The notes: generated by a model from the sequence alone, not told the origin. Shown: positions 7,863 through 15,056, counted from the first letter of the stretch. The stretch is 27,088 bases of DNA from a candidate division TA06 bacterium DG_78 (GCA_001303225.1 LJNI01000006.1:1-27088), one strand, 5' to 3'. Made by a program: numbers and translations.

Positions 7863-8492
7863 TTACCTATTTCCCCATCTGTTAAGTATTTCATTTACTT
7901 CTCGGTTGGAAACATCATACCAGTTTCTATACGCCTGGGCAACTGCCCGGAACATGAACGGGGTTTCTAGTACGACTATTTCGTCAACGAGTTTAGCTAC
8001 TTCTTGCTTATTACGTTTACCAGTTACTGGTACAGCGACAACTATTTTTTTCACCTTTCTCTTTTTGCACAGTGTAATACATGCGCGCATTGTCGAACCC
8101 GCAGCAATACCATCATCGACTAAAATAACAATCCTATTCTCTATATGTGGTAGTGGCATATTTTTCCGAAGGACTTCAATTCTCCGCTTTATTTCTTGCA
8201 GTTGTTCTTTAATAATTTTATCGATTGTCTTTTGATCAACCCAGTGAGTGGCGTCGTCAGATAGAAATATGCTTCCATCTTCTGCGATTGCCCCAAATCC
8301 TGCTTCTGGTAAATCTGGGAATGGTAATTTTCGTGCGATGAGTATGGAGAGTTCAGCATTGAGATAGGTTGCTACTTCAAATCCTACTTCGACACCACCT
8401 CTGGGAATGGCAAGTACAAGGACATTCTTATTTTTATATTTAATCAATGTCCTGCCGAGCTTTTTGCCTGCATCTTCTCTATCCAAAAACAT
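7863..8492 (-). CDS. Type I phosphoribosyltransferase family protein
   Basis: A 209-residue cytoplasmic protein of the PRTase fold. The PRPP-binding loop is VILVDDGIAAGSTMRA, and other family landmarks are LAIPRGGVEVGFEVA, RKLPFPDLPEAGFGAIAEDG and VPVTGK. This is the group of stand-alone predicted phosphoribosyltransferases (Rv0571c-like) whose substrate is not established. I start at ATG 8492 (MFLDREDAGKKLG), the usual family N-terminus, preceded by GAGGT; the longer frame from 8555 begins within the -35 box of its own promoter and would span the transcription start. First gene of an operon with the metallophosphoesterase. Confidence 0.85.
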   Translation of the reverse strand: MFLDREDAGKKLGRTLIKYKNKNVLVLAIPRGGVEVGFEVATYLNAELSILIARKLPFPDLPEAGFGAIAEDGSIFLSDDATHWVDQKTIDKIIKEQLQEIKRRIEVLRKNMPLPHIENRIVILVDDGIAAGSTMRACITLCKKRKVKKIVVAVPVTGKRNKQEVAKLVDEIVVLETPFMFRAVAQAYRNWYDVSNREVNEILNRWGNR

Positions 8493-8526
8493 AGTAGTAG
8501 CTACCTCATGATCGTATGACCGGATT

Positions 8527-8555
8527 ATTCTAATCTTTCCTGATTGTTTTGTCAA
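8527..8555 (-). promoter_or_regulatory. Promoter of the phosphoribosyltransferase operon
   Basis: Minus strand TTGACA (8555-8550), 17-base spacer, TAGAAT (8532-8527). The -35 box is at the end of repeat copy B, just as the -35 box at 2111 is at the end of copy A. Confidence 0.75.
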
Positions 8556-8637
8556 TAATGAGATTTCTGAAAAAATCAGAAATCTAAGATTACAATGATA
8601 ATAATTTTGAGAGCGATGAATACTTTTTCATATCTCA
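8550..8637 (-). repeat. Dispersed intergenic repeat, copy B (short form)
   Basis: Read on the minus strand it begins TGAGATATGAAAAAG, continues TATTCATCGCTCTCAA, contains TTATCATTGTAATCTTA and ends TTTTTCAGAAATCTCATTATTGAC. These blocks occur in the same order in copy A (1967-2113), which carries about 60 extra bases in the middle. It lies between two divergent promoters. Confidence 0.7.
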
Positions 8638-8647
8638 CAATACTCTC

Positions 8648-8675
8648 TTGACAATATACATCTATTTTATAGAAT
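8648..8675 (+). promoter_or_regulatory. Promoter of rubredoxin gene 1
   Basis: TTGACA (8648-8653), 16-base spacer, TAGAAT (8670-8675), then a 25-base stretch with AAGGAGG. Very similar to the promoter of rubredoxin 2 at 22781-22808. Confidence 0.8.
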
Positions 8676-8700
8676 CGTCTGCGGAGTAAGGAGGTAGATG

Positions 8701-8877
8701 ATGGACAAATGGCGTTGCACTGTTTGCGATTATATCTACGACCCAAGCGAAGGTGATTCTGAAAATGGTATCTCACCAGGGACATTATTTGAGGACCTTC
8801 CAGAAGATTGGGTCTGTCCAGTTTGTGGTATAGGCAAGGAACTATTTGAGCCCTATACTGGGGAAATTGAGGAATAA
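8701..8877 (+). CDS. Rubredoxin 1
   Basis: A 58-residue rubredoxin, too short to stand out among longer frames but unmistakable: [14 protein letters not shown] near the start, then [20 protein letters not shown]. The two CxxC pairs (C6/C9 and about C39/C42) bind one iron atom for single-electron transfer in the cytoplasm. The length is that of classical rubredoxins. Of two adjacent ATGs, 8701 is chosen because AAGGAGG sits five bases before it. It is monocistronic. Likely partners, not seen here, would be oxidoreductases of oxygen or peroxide defence. A close paralogue lies at 22833-23030. Confidence 0.95.
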   Translation: MDKWRCTVCDYIYDPSEGDSENGISPGTLFEDLPEDWVCPVCGIGKELFEPYTGEIEE

Positions 8878-9208
8878 GCTTTACCAAAGAATAATTCTTA
8901 TACAATCGATGACATGAGACTTGGAGCAACAAATCATCGTTACTGCTGGCACACAAGCCAGAGCTGCGATAGTAGCCCACAAATATCTTTTTAATTATTA
9001 AACTATGACCTAGATGCCACCATCATATATTTGGAAGTGAGTTTATATATCACTGTTAGTTAATCGTATTGGAATTTCAATAAATTAAAATCCCAACAGA
9101 ACCCAGCACCTATTTTATAGAATACTTTTCTACATTCCGTATGTTTCTTTTGGTAGCGGTGAAGCAATTAAAAGTGTCTGTAGACTATTAAGAATAGGTG
9201 CTGAGTGC
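8878..9208. other. Gene-free stretch between rubredoxin 1 and the FG-GAP gene
   Basis: About 330 bases with no convincing ORF in any frame; the minus-strand frame at 8576-8980 is antisense to rubredoxin. No T-tailed hairpin is evident. The right third holds a long imperfect inverted repeat (9104-9203, listed separately). A CTATTTTATAGAAT string at 9110-9123 repeats the -10 region of rubredoxin 1 but lacks a -35 box. Confidence 0.5.
9104..9203. repeat. 100-base inverted-repeat unit
   Basis: CAGCACCTATT at 9104-9114 is matched exactly by AATAGGTGCTG at 9193-9203; with small gaps the match extends to about 17-19 bases (TTATAG / CTATTAAG). It ends five bases from the stop codon of the FG-GAP gene. 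It could be a small MITE-like element, or a structured 3' end or small RNA. No flanking target duplication is visible. Confidence 0.5.
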
Positions 9209-10930
9209 TTATCTGGTAATTACTGCCTTGTCACATACCTTAGTACTACCATCGTTGAATTCGACAAGGTAAATACCATTTGGTAGTTTTCTGCCACCAT
9301 TATCTGAGCCATCCCATATTACAAGCGTAGGGCGTAAAGCGTTTGGCGTAAGGCGTGTAAAGTCTTTAACTAAACGACCAGTCACGTCATAAATTTTCAA
9401 GCTACTGACTGATGCAACTCCAGGCAGGAAAGATACAGAGTATTCGGTGCTCAGCGCGATCTGTGTTTTTAAAGAGAATGGATTAGGAGAAATCAAAAGA
9501 CTGACACCCGGCAATGTAGGTTGTTTGGTATCGTCTTCTGCGATCATGGCAGCAGTATTATGAAAAAGATAATTACCAATATCACTCATCCAGTTTGTTA
9601 CACCGAGGTCTGGGTACGGACTGTAGGTATATTTAATCTCGATATTGTCAGAACCAGTGCTCGGTGCATCCTTAAATGATATCCATCCAGTTAAAGGGTC
9701 GTACGCGAAGTCTGCTGGTGGTACGAGCGTATCGTTTACCAAAACTTCATGGAACGTTTGAATGGGATGGTGGTCAAAGTAAAATAACTTCATTGCTCCA
9801 TCACCACTTTTATAGTCGCTGACCGCAACGAGTGCACAATTTCTCACGTCACCCCACATCACAGTTTCGCAGACTAAATTGCCTCCACCATTCCACGACC
9901 AGGTCGGGATAGTGTCGAGAGTTCCTGCGTTATTTTCAAAAACTACAACTGGTTCCCACCATCCACCAGCAGCAAGATCGATCCAACCGTCATTATTTAC
10001 ATCACCCCATTCAACGCATGAACAGAAATTTGTAGATTTTAACATCATAAAGGCAGGTGGTGTTTGGAGAACACCAGATTGGTTGGTATAGACTTCGATA
10101 CGGCTTGAATCACTTGGTGGTAATTGTCCATTACAAGCAATTGCCACATCCTTAAAACCATCGTTGTTATAATCTCCTACTGCTATTCGTAGAATCCATC
10201 CTGGTTCGCTCGTTGACCAAGAGGCACTATCTTCTAGTGCACCACCGATGTTTTTAAAAAGCGCAATTTTATGGCGGTAACCGACAATTAAATCAAGGTA
10301 GCCATCGTTATCTATATCGATCCAACGACATGCATTACCCGGTGAAGAATCGACTGATGTCCAAGAGGGTGTTGTTTCCATCACACCGCTATTATTTTTA
10401 TAAACGCGTGTCGGCGACTGAAATGCAGAGTACGCATCTCCTGCTGCGACTGCGAGGTCGAGGTCACCATCAAGATCTACATCACCGAATGCACAGTCAA
10501 AAGAGTTGTATACATCTGATGATGTCCACCAGGCAGTTGTGTTAAGTCCATTTCCTTCATTTCTATAGATACTCGTTGGCCCGACATTTGGACTGCCAAA
10601 ACCCAGAAATGCAACAGCCATGTCTGGGAAGCTATCATTATCGACATCTCCGACATAAATATGCGAAAAATATCCGCTCTCATCAGAGCGCCACGATGCC
10701 GTAGTTTCGAGTGAACCATTTTGGTTGATATAGACGGCATTTTTGTTAGATGCCATGTCATTGCCATTACCAGTACAATAATCAATCCAGCCATCCATGG
10801 TTACATCGTAGAGTGCACCACCAGTTGAATAATCATTATCAATTGATGTCCAGGATGGTGTATCAGATAATGGTACGCCTGCAAAAGAGAGGCCTATAAA
10901 ACATATACTCACTACAACTATTATTTTCAT
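9209..10930 (-). CDS. Secreted FG-GAP/VCBS repeat protein with type IX sorting domain
   Basis: A 573-residue protein with signal peptide (MKIIVVVSICFIGLSFAG). At least six calcium-loop repeats of the FG-GAP/VCBS type follow: VGDVDNDSFPDMAVAF, FGDVDLDGDLDLAVAAG, WIDIDNDGYLDLIVGY, VGDYNNDGFKDVAIAC and WGDVNNDGWIDLAAGG. They predict an integrin-like propeller with Asp-rich calcium sites on the cell surface. The end is a FlgD/Por-type sorting domain (ISPNPFSLKTQIAL, LKIYDVTGRLVKDF, NGIYLVEF). I start at 10930, where the signal peptide begins, not at 10996. The role may be adhesion or surface binding; the ligand is unknown. The sorting domain holds an odd low-complexity insertion (see findings). 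Confidence 0.85.
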   Translation of the reverse strand: MKIIVVVSICFIGLSFAGVPLSDTPSWTSIDNDYSTGGALYDVTMDGWIDYCTGNGNDMASNKNAVYINQNGSLETTASWRSDESGYFSHIYVGDVDNDSFPDMAVAFLGFGSPNVGPTSIYRNEGNGLNTTAWWTSSDVYNSFDCAFGDVDLDGDLDLAVAAGDAYSAFQSPTRVYKNNSGVMETTPSWTSVDSSPGNACRWIDIDNDGYLDLIVGYRHKIALFKNIGGALEDSASWSTSEPGWILRIAVGDYNNDGFKDVAIACNGQLPPSDSSRIEVYTNQSGVLQTPPAFMMLKSTNFCSCVEWGDVNNDGWIDLAAGGWWEPVVVFENNAGTLDTIPTWSWNGGGNLVCETVMWGDVRNCALVAVSDYKSGDGAMKLFYFDHHPIQTFHEVLVNDTLVPPADFAYDPLTGWISFKDAPSTGSDNIEIKYTYSPYPDLGVTNWMSDIGNYLFHNTAAMIAEDDTKQPTLPGVSLLISPNPFSLKTQIALSTEYSVSFLPGVASVSSLKIYDVTGRLVKDFTRLTPNALRPTLVIWDGSDNGGRKLPNGIYLVEFNDGSTKVCDKAVITR

Positions 10931-11011
10931 GATAAAATTGTGGATAATAGTAAGACTTAATGTATTGAATCGAATATGATAGGAGAGGTGTTCCACAGAA
11001 TACGTTATAAT

Positions 11012-11449
11012 CTAAACATCAGCAGCTTGACCGATCGCAATGTGGCGCGTTGAATCTGCAATAACATACACCTTCTCATTGTTGCTCAGTGGATCAACTG
11101 GCATGATATAAAATCCTCTGAAATTTTTACCATAATCAAAACTGGTACCCCTGATGATTTCTCCATCGGTAAACTCGGCCTTGATCTTTATGCCTCGACG
11201 ATTACGACTATCGACATCACTAAAGTGTTTCTTTTCAACATAGTCCTTGTTGCCCTCGAGTGTTTTGACGAAGAAGAGTGCTTTTAGATCATTGGTTCTC
11301 ACCTCATACGTATTTTCTTTACCTCTTCCATATGTTGACCTGAGATGAAATGTTTCTTGTGCTGGAATAAAATCATCAGTATATCCTTTCAGTAATTTAC
11401 CGCTCTTAAAATGGGCAACAATACAGTGCTTTGTATGTGATATATTCAT
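11012..11449 (-). CDS. KGYT-family two-repeat protein, copy 1
   Basis: A 145-residue soluble protein, one of four homologues in this window. It is built from two related beta-rich halves: IVAHFKSGKLLKGYTDDF near the N-terminus and IKAEFTDGEIIRGTSFDY near residue 95, each an 'F.DG...GYT/GTS' unit, joined by LKALFFVKTLEGNKDY and followed by GFYIMPVDPLSNNEKVYV. I recall this domain from deltaproteobacterial proteins as a domain of unknown function (possibly DUF6982), sometimes near PilZ domains; I am not sure of the number. I start at ATG 11449, nine bases after a perfect TATAAT, since the ATG at 11467 overlaps that box. It lies 126 bases downstream of a MshEN gene. Confidence 0.8.
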   Translation of the reverse strand: MNISHTKHCIVAHFKSGKLLKGYTDDFIPAQETFHLRSTYGRGKENTYEVRTNDLKALFFVKTLEGNKDYVEKKHFSDVDSRNRRGIKIKAEFTDGEIIRGTSFDYGKNFRGFYIMPVDPLSNNEKVYVIADSTRHIAIGQAADV

Positions 11450-11458
11450 CGTTTTTTT

Positions 11459-11486
11459 ATTATACATCTATTTTTATACGTGTCAA
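11459..11486 (-). promoter_or_regulatory. Promoter, leaderless type, for KGYT copy 1
   Basis: Minus strand TTGACA (11486-11481), 16-base spacer, TATAAT (11464-11459): both boxes match the bacterial consensus exactly. The ATG follows after nine bases with no ribosome site. Confidence 0.85.
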
Positions 11487-11575
11487 TCTGTGGAATAGTG
11501 TTTCAATACATACTTTGTGATAGTGTGTGAGATGACATGTTGATACGTTGAAATATGAACCGTGCGATTAGTCTT

Positions 11576-12040
11576 TTATTCACCTGTAGATTCATTGAAG
11601 AGATAATCGGTCATATCGATCAAGAAGAATTTATCGAGTAATTTTACAATGCGCTCTGGTTCAGCAACTAACGGCACAATTTCTTTTTCGGTAAACTTCT
11701 TGAACTTATTAATCATTTCATGGTTAGTTGGATCACCAATGGCGACGTGGAGTTTGTCCTTTATTTCATAGAGTGGAATGACTCTATTTTTATAGAGGAA
11801 TTCTTCAGGAAACGATTTGATGAGATCTTCATCGAGCATTTCTGGCTTAAGCTCTACAAATGGCATTGCTGCTTGCTCGCTGAGCATCCGAATCAAAACA
11901 TCAGAATTTACATACCCTAATTCCATCAGTATTTCTCCAAGTCTCTTTTTCTTAGTTTTCTGAAGTTCGAGTGCCTCATTAACCTGATCCTCGACGATAA
12001 TGCCACTCTGTACGAGCAGTTCACCAATTCTCTTTGCCAT
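11576..12040 (-). CDS. Stand-alone MshEN / GspE N-terminal domain protein, copy 1
   Basis: A 154-residue protein that matches only the N-terminal domain of type II secretion/type IV pilus ATPases (GspE, PilB, MshE); no Walker ATPase domain follows. It has the tandem pattern RIGELLVQSGIIVEDQVNEA then LELQ, and KRLGEILMELGYVNSDVLIR then MLSEQ, i.e. RLGxxL...LxxxLxxQ twice. In MshE this pattern binds cyclic di-GMP. The second part (FLYKNRVIPLYEIKDKLHVA, IGDPTN, EPERIVKLLDKFF) is the usual alpha/beta half. The ATG lies six bases after its -10 box, so it is a leaderless candidate. Paralogues are at 22278-22700 and 25437-25889. Confidence 0.85.
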   Translation of the reverse strand: MAKRIGELLVQSGIIVEDQVNEALELQKTKKKRLGEILMELGYVNSDVLIRMLSEQAAMPFVELKPEMLDEDLIKSFPEEFLYKNRVIPLYEIKDKLHVAIGDPTNHEMINKFKKFTEKEIVPLVAEPERIVKLLDKFFLIDMTDYLFNESTGE

Positions 12041-12046
12041 AGGCTA

Positions 12047-12074
12047 ACTCTAACCAAAAAATTTCAATTGTCAA
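12047..12074 (-). promoter_or_regulatory. Promoter, leaderless type, for MshEN copy 1
   Basis: Minus strand TTGACA (12074-12069), 16-base spacer, TAGAGT (12052-12047), then six bases to ATG 12040. Confidence 0.7.
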
Positions 12075-12078
12075 GACA

Positions 12079-12157
12079 GAAAAAAAGTATTCATTACTCT
12101 CAAGATCACCCCATAAGTTTAACAATTTACGAGGAAAGATTACAGTGATATTCCGAT
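12079..12157 (+). repeat. Dispersed intergenic repeat, copy C (partial or diverged)
   Basis: Starts GAAAAAAAGTATTCATTACT, continues CTCAAGAT, and has GAAAGATTACAGTGATATT in the middle, matching copy A's AGATTGCGGTGATATT block. The right end of copy A is missing. It fills the gap between the MshEN gene and the end of the PurF-like gene. Confidence 0.6.
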
Positions 12158-12160
12158 GAA

Positions 12161-13573
12161 TTACGAGCTCTTGACCTCTTTTCCTGTCCAGCAATAGGTA
12201 CATAAATTATCAACTCCCAATTCTGTTGCAGCACTCATATCTTCTAACTGTTGATATTTTAACGATGTTACATTCAAATCCTTTTCCATGACTCGTATCA
12301 TCTTTTTATATTGTGCTGACCCATGGTCGAGATAGGGTTCAACATTCTGGATGTGTTTTCCGTGCATCTGTTTGAGTATTCTTCGTGCAAATAATTCATC
12401 GAATCTCCTCGTGGAAAACAGAAACTTACATGGAAACATGAGCGCGGGACACGCTGGCCTCACGTGAACCTCTTTTGCACCAGCATTCCACAATTTCACG
12501 AGCAGATAATTCTTGAGTTGCGTTCCGCGGACGATGGAATCTTCAGTAATTACCATTCTTTGTTCTCTAATGAGAACGTCAGCGGTTATCTGTTTCATGA
12601 GTGCGATGAGATCTCTTACCTTCTGTGATGGTGGTACGTAACTCCGTGCCCAGCCAGGCGTATATTTTAAGAGCGGTATTTTTACTGGTATTCCTGATTC
12701 GTGTGAATAACCATGAGCATAGGCGGTTCCTGAGTCTGCTACGCCAGCAACGAAATCGACTTTCACGGTGTCCTTTCTTGCAATAATTCTTCCAGAATCT
12801 TCTCTAAATGCCTCGACATTTTTTCCTTCATATTCCGACGCGGGAAAACCCGTGTAGACGAATAGGAAAGTACACAATTGCATAATAGTACCAGGTTTCT
12901 TAACCTGCGTGACTTTATTCTCATGCAGCTGAATGATTTCTCCGGGCCCGAGGAATCTTATAGTTTTAAAGCCGAGATTTTTGTAGGCGCATGTTTCCGA
13001 TGCTACAATGTAGGCACCGTTTTTTTTAGCTAATGCTAATGGCGTCCTTCCATACTTATCACGTGCTGCATAAATTCCCTCTTTACCAAGCAGCAACAAT
13101 GACATAGAACCATCGATTTGTGTATGCATATATTCTATGCCATCCACAATAGTATTCCCCCTATTGATTAATTTGGCTACTAATTCTATTTGATTTACCC
13201 TACCATTCGGCATCTCGGAAAAAACTACGCCTTCAACAATCAGTGCCTTAGCGAGTCTGTTCTGGTTATTTATATAACCAGCGCCGCAGATAGCATACTC
13301 TCCAAATTTTAGCCGCATGATAAGTGGCTGTGTATCTCTATCACTTATGACGCCAATACCAGCATTGCCTTGCATGTTGATGTAATCAATGTCTTCTGAA
13401 AATCTCGACTTAAATTGTGCTCTTCCCATATTGTGAATTTTCTTGTCTATCTTTTTACCATCTGATATTGAAATACCTCCGTATGAAGTTCCGAGGTGAG
13501 TGTGATAATCTGTAGCATAGAATAAATCATCTTTGCAATCTTTTTTTGATAAAACACCAACAATACCACTCAT
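12161..13573 (-). CDS. PurF-like amidophosphoribosyltransferase homologue with Ser at the nucleophile position
   Basis: A 470-residue protein with the two-domain plan of glutamine PRPP amidotransferase: an Ntn-type glutaminase fold (about 1-230; landmarks DLFYATDYHTHLGTSYGG, GNAGIGVISDRD, GSMSLLLLG, ARDKYGRTPLAL) and a PRTase domain with an intact PRPP loop, MVITEDSIVRGTQLKN (340-355). In true PurF the residue after the initiator Met is the catalytic Cys; here it is Ser (AGT at 13570-13568). I recall a PurF-like subfamily with Gly or Ser there and the same CxxDLFY...DYxxHLGT start, so this is probably not a sequencing error. The end carries CTYCWTGKE. The role may be ammonia-dependent PRPP amination or another PRPP reaction. 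It lies 3 bases after the FAH gene. Confidence 0.8.
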   Translation of the reverse strand: MSGIVGVLSKKDCKDDLFYATDYHTHLGTSYGGISISDGKKIDKKIHNMGRAQFKSRFSEDIDYINMQGNAGIGVISDRDTQPLIMRLKFGEYAICGAGYINNQNRLAKALIVEGVVFSEMPNGRVNQIELVAKLINRGNTIVDGIEYMHTQIDGSMSLLLLGKEGIYAARDKYGRTPLALAKKNGAYIVASETCAYKNLGFKTIRFLGPGEIIQLHENKVTQVKKPGTIMQLCTFLFVYTGFPASEYEGKNVEAFREDSGRIIARKDTVKVDFVAGVADSGTAYAHGYSHESGIPVKIPLLKYTPGWARSYVPPSQKVRDLIALMKQITADVLIREQRMVITEDSIVRGTQLKNYLLVKLWNAGAKEVHVRPACPALMFPCKFLFSTRRFDELFARRILKQMHGKHIQNVEPYLDHGSAQYKKMIRVMEKDLNVTSLKYQQLEDMSAATELGVDNLCTYCWTGKEVKSS

Positions 13574-13576
13574 GCT

Positions 13577-14260
13577 TTATGCCCCTTCCACTGTTTCTTG
13601 TTCTGCTTTGAACATTAAGGTACCGATTCCTTCGATGCCTGCTTCGATACTATCGCCATGTTGTATCGGCCCAACACCTTCGGGCGTGCCAGTTGCAATG
13701 ACATCCAGAGGTTCGAGCGTCATGATCTTCGATATGTAGGAGATCAATTCTTTTACTGGGAAGATCATATTTCTCGTATTACTGTGCTGTCTGAATTCAC
13801 CGTTTATTTTCAACCATATATCGAGATTACTGATATCGATATCGCGCGCAGGTACTATTTTTGGTCCAATAGGAGCAAAGGTATCGAACCCCTTAGCTAC
13901 TGTCCATGGCAATCCTGTTTTGATTGCCTTCGCCTGGATATCCCGTGCTGTAATATCAACAATAATCGTGTAACCAAGAATATTTTTCAGCGCCTCGTGT
14001 GGAGATACTTTGCAACATCTATTTTTTATAACAACAGCGAGTTCCACCTCATAATCTACACGATTTGACATTTTTGGTAAAATTACCACTCCATTATTAC
14101 TGATCATCGCAGACGGTGGTTTGAGGAAAATGTTCGGGTTTTCTGATACTGATTGACCCATCTCGTCAGCGTGGGCTCGATAATTACGTGCAACGGCAAT
14201 GATTTTCGTAGCCTTGAGTTCAACTTTCTTGCCGTTAAAATCCAAGGTTACTGTATTCAT
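13577..14260 (-). CDS. Fumarylacetoacetate hydrolase (FAH) family protein
   Basis: A 227-residue single-domain FAH protein, the size of FAHD1/YcgM-type acylpyruvases, oxaloacetate decarboxylases and 2-hydroxyhepta-2,4-diene-1,7-dioate isomerases. Family landmarks are ARNYRAHADEMG, NPNIFLKPPSAMI, RVDYEVELAVVI (metal ligands Glu71 and Glu73), GYTIIVDITARD (Asp102), WTVAKGFDTFAPIGP and VIATGTPEGVGP. The divalent-metal site looks complete, so it should act on a beta-keto or acylpyruvate-type acid in the cytoplasm; the exact substrate is open. Start ATG 14260 has no ribosome site and no convincing promoter next to it. The downstream PurF-like gene begins 3 bases after its stop, so the two are co-transcribed. 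Confidence 0.85.
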   Translation of the reverse strand: MNTVTLDFNGKKVELKATKIIAVARNYRAHADEMGQSVSENPNIFLKPPSAMISNNGVVILPKMSNRVDYEVELAVVIKNRCCKVSPHEALKNILGYTIIVDITARDIQAKAIKTGLPWTVAKGFDTFAPIGPKIVPARDIDISNLDIWLKINGEFRQHSNTRNMIFPVKELISYISKIMTLEPLDVIATGTPEGVGPIQHGDSIEAGIEGIGTLMFKAEQETVEGA

Positions 14261-14285
14261 TTAGGACAAGAGCGAATATATTCAG

Positions 14286-14329
14286 TAAAAAAGCTAGATT
14301 CCCGTTTTTCTATTGAGAACACGGGAATC
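14286..14329 (-). terminator. Intrinsic terminator after KGYT copy 2
   Basis: GATTCCCGT (14297-14305) pairs with ACGGGAATC (14321-14329); on the minus strand the hairpin is followed by TAGCTTTTTT. It separates the KGYT gene from the FAH operon. Confidence 0.85.
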
Positions 14330-14368
14330 CTTATGTAAAATAAAAACATGTAGAAAGTAAAAGACGGT

Positions 14369-14830
14369 TTATGCTTCAGCTAAGGTTCCAATTGCGATAT
14401 CGAGTGGCGATTCAGCAAGTACATAAACCAGGTCATTATTGCACCGTGCGTCAATGGGCCTCAGATAAAATCCTGTAAAGATATGACGATAATCAGGCGT
14501 TGTTCCTCTGATTACCTCGCCATCATGGAATACCAGCTTCACCTTCAATCCGTGGAGATGAGACGCATCGCTCTTTTGAAATTTGTTTTTTTCATTGTAT
14601 TCTTTATTTCCCTCGAATGTTTTGACAAAGAAAAGTGCTTTGAGTGACTGCATATCAATTTCAGTGACGTCATCTTCGTTATGTGCTGAGATGATGGTAA
14701 ATATTTTATTTGGAGGAGCGAAATCTTTGGTATAGCCTTTCGCAAGGCTTCCGTCTTTAAAATGGGCAACAACCTTCTTCCTTCCATATTGCATATCGTC
14801 AAATGTTCCGTCAAACATCTCCTCAAACAT
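14369..14830 (-). CDS. KGYT-family two-repeat protein, copy 2
   Basis: A 153-residue paralogue of the proteins at 11012, 15057 and 21712. First half: VVAHFKDGSLAKGYTKDFAP; linker: LKALFFVKTFEGNKEY; second half: LKVKLVFHDGEVIRGTTPDY, then GFYLRPIDARCNNDLVYVLA and the end DIAIG. It has a 12-residue longer N-terminus (MFEEMFDGTFDDMQYG) than the others. Unlike copies 1 and 4 it has a conventional AAGGAGGA ribosome site. It is followed by a strong terminator and preceded by two promoters, one adjacent (14873-14878) and one about 190 bases upstream. No signal peptide; presumably cytoplasmic. Biochemical function is unknown. Confidence 0.8.
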   Translation of the reverse strand: MFEEMFDGTFDDMQYGRKKVVAHFKDGSLAKGYTKDFAPPNKIFTIISAHNEDDVTEIDMQSLKALFFVKTFEGNKEYNEKNKFQKSDASHLHGLKVKLVFHDGEVIRGTTPDYRHIFTGFYLRPIDARCNNDLVYVLAESPLDIAIGTLAEA

Positions 14831-14850
14831 GCTAGCTTCCTCCTTTTGTA

Positions 14851-14878
14851 ATATTATTCATATTTTCAGTATTGTCAA
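14851..14878 (-). promoter_or_regulatory. Promoter of KGYT copy 2
   Basis: Minus strand TTGACA (14878-14873), 16-base spacer, TAATAT (14856-14851), then a short leader with AAGGAGGA. Confidence 0.7.
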
Positions 14879-14992
14879 GCGCCGCAAAAGCTGAAAAGAC
14901 ACCGCAACAAAAAATCTTTCATCTGAAACTATTTGGACCTAACTAATCCTGATTCTTTTATTGAAGAACCAGAATATAACTTAACGTAGTAA

Positions 14993-15020
14993 AGTATAAT
15001 CAGAATAGTGAGGTTGTCAA
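14993..15020 (-). promoter_or_regulatory. Extra promoter with no gene directly downstream
   Basis: Minus strand TTGACA (15020-15015), 16-base spacer, TATACT (14998-14993). The next 100 bases have no plausible gene but can form a CTGGTTCTT/AAGAATCAG hairpin (about 14949-14972). It may drive a small RNA or be a second, long-leader promoter for KGYT copy 2. Confidence 0.5.
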
Positions 15021-15056
15021 TTGCGTATTTATTACGAAAAAACGATACATTTGTGT

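Noticed and set aside
8493-8555. Longer N-terminus of the phosphoribosyltransferase
   Set aside because: The added codons span the promoter boxes; the family begins at the ATG at 8492.
8576-8980. 134-residue minus-strand ORF
   Set aside because: Antisense to rubredoxin 1 with no ribosome site or family features.
11576-12040. Truncated type II secretion ATPase (pseudogene)
   Set aside because: Three separate intact copies end at about the same place with their own starts and no remains of an ATPase domain downstream, so the short form is the real protein.
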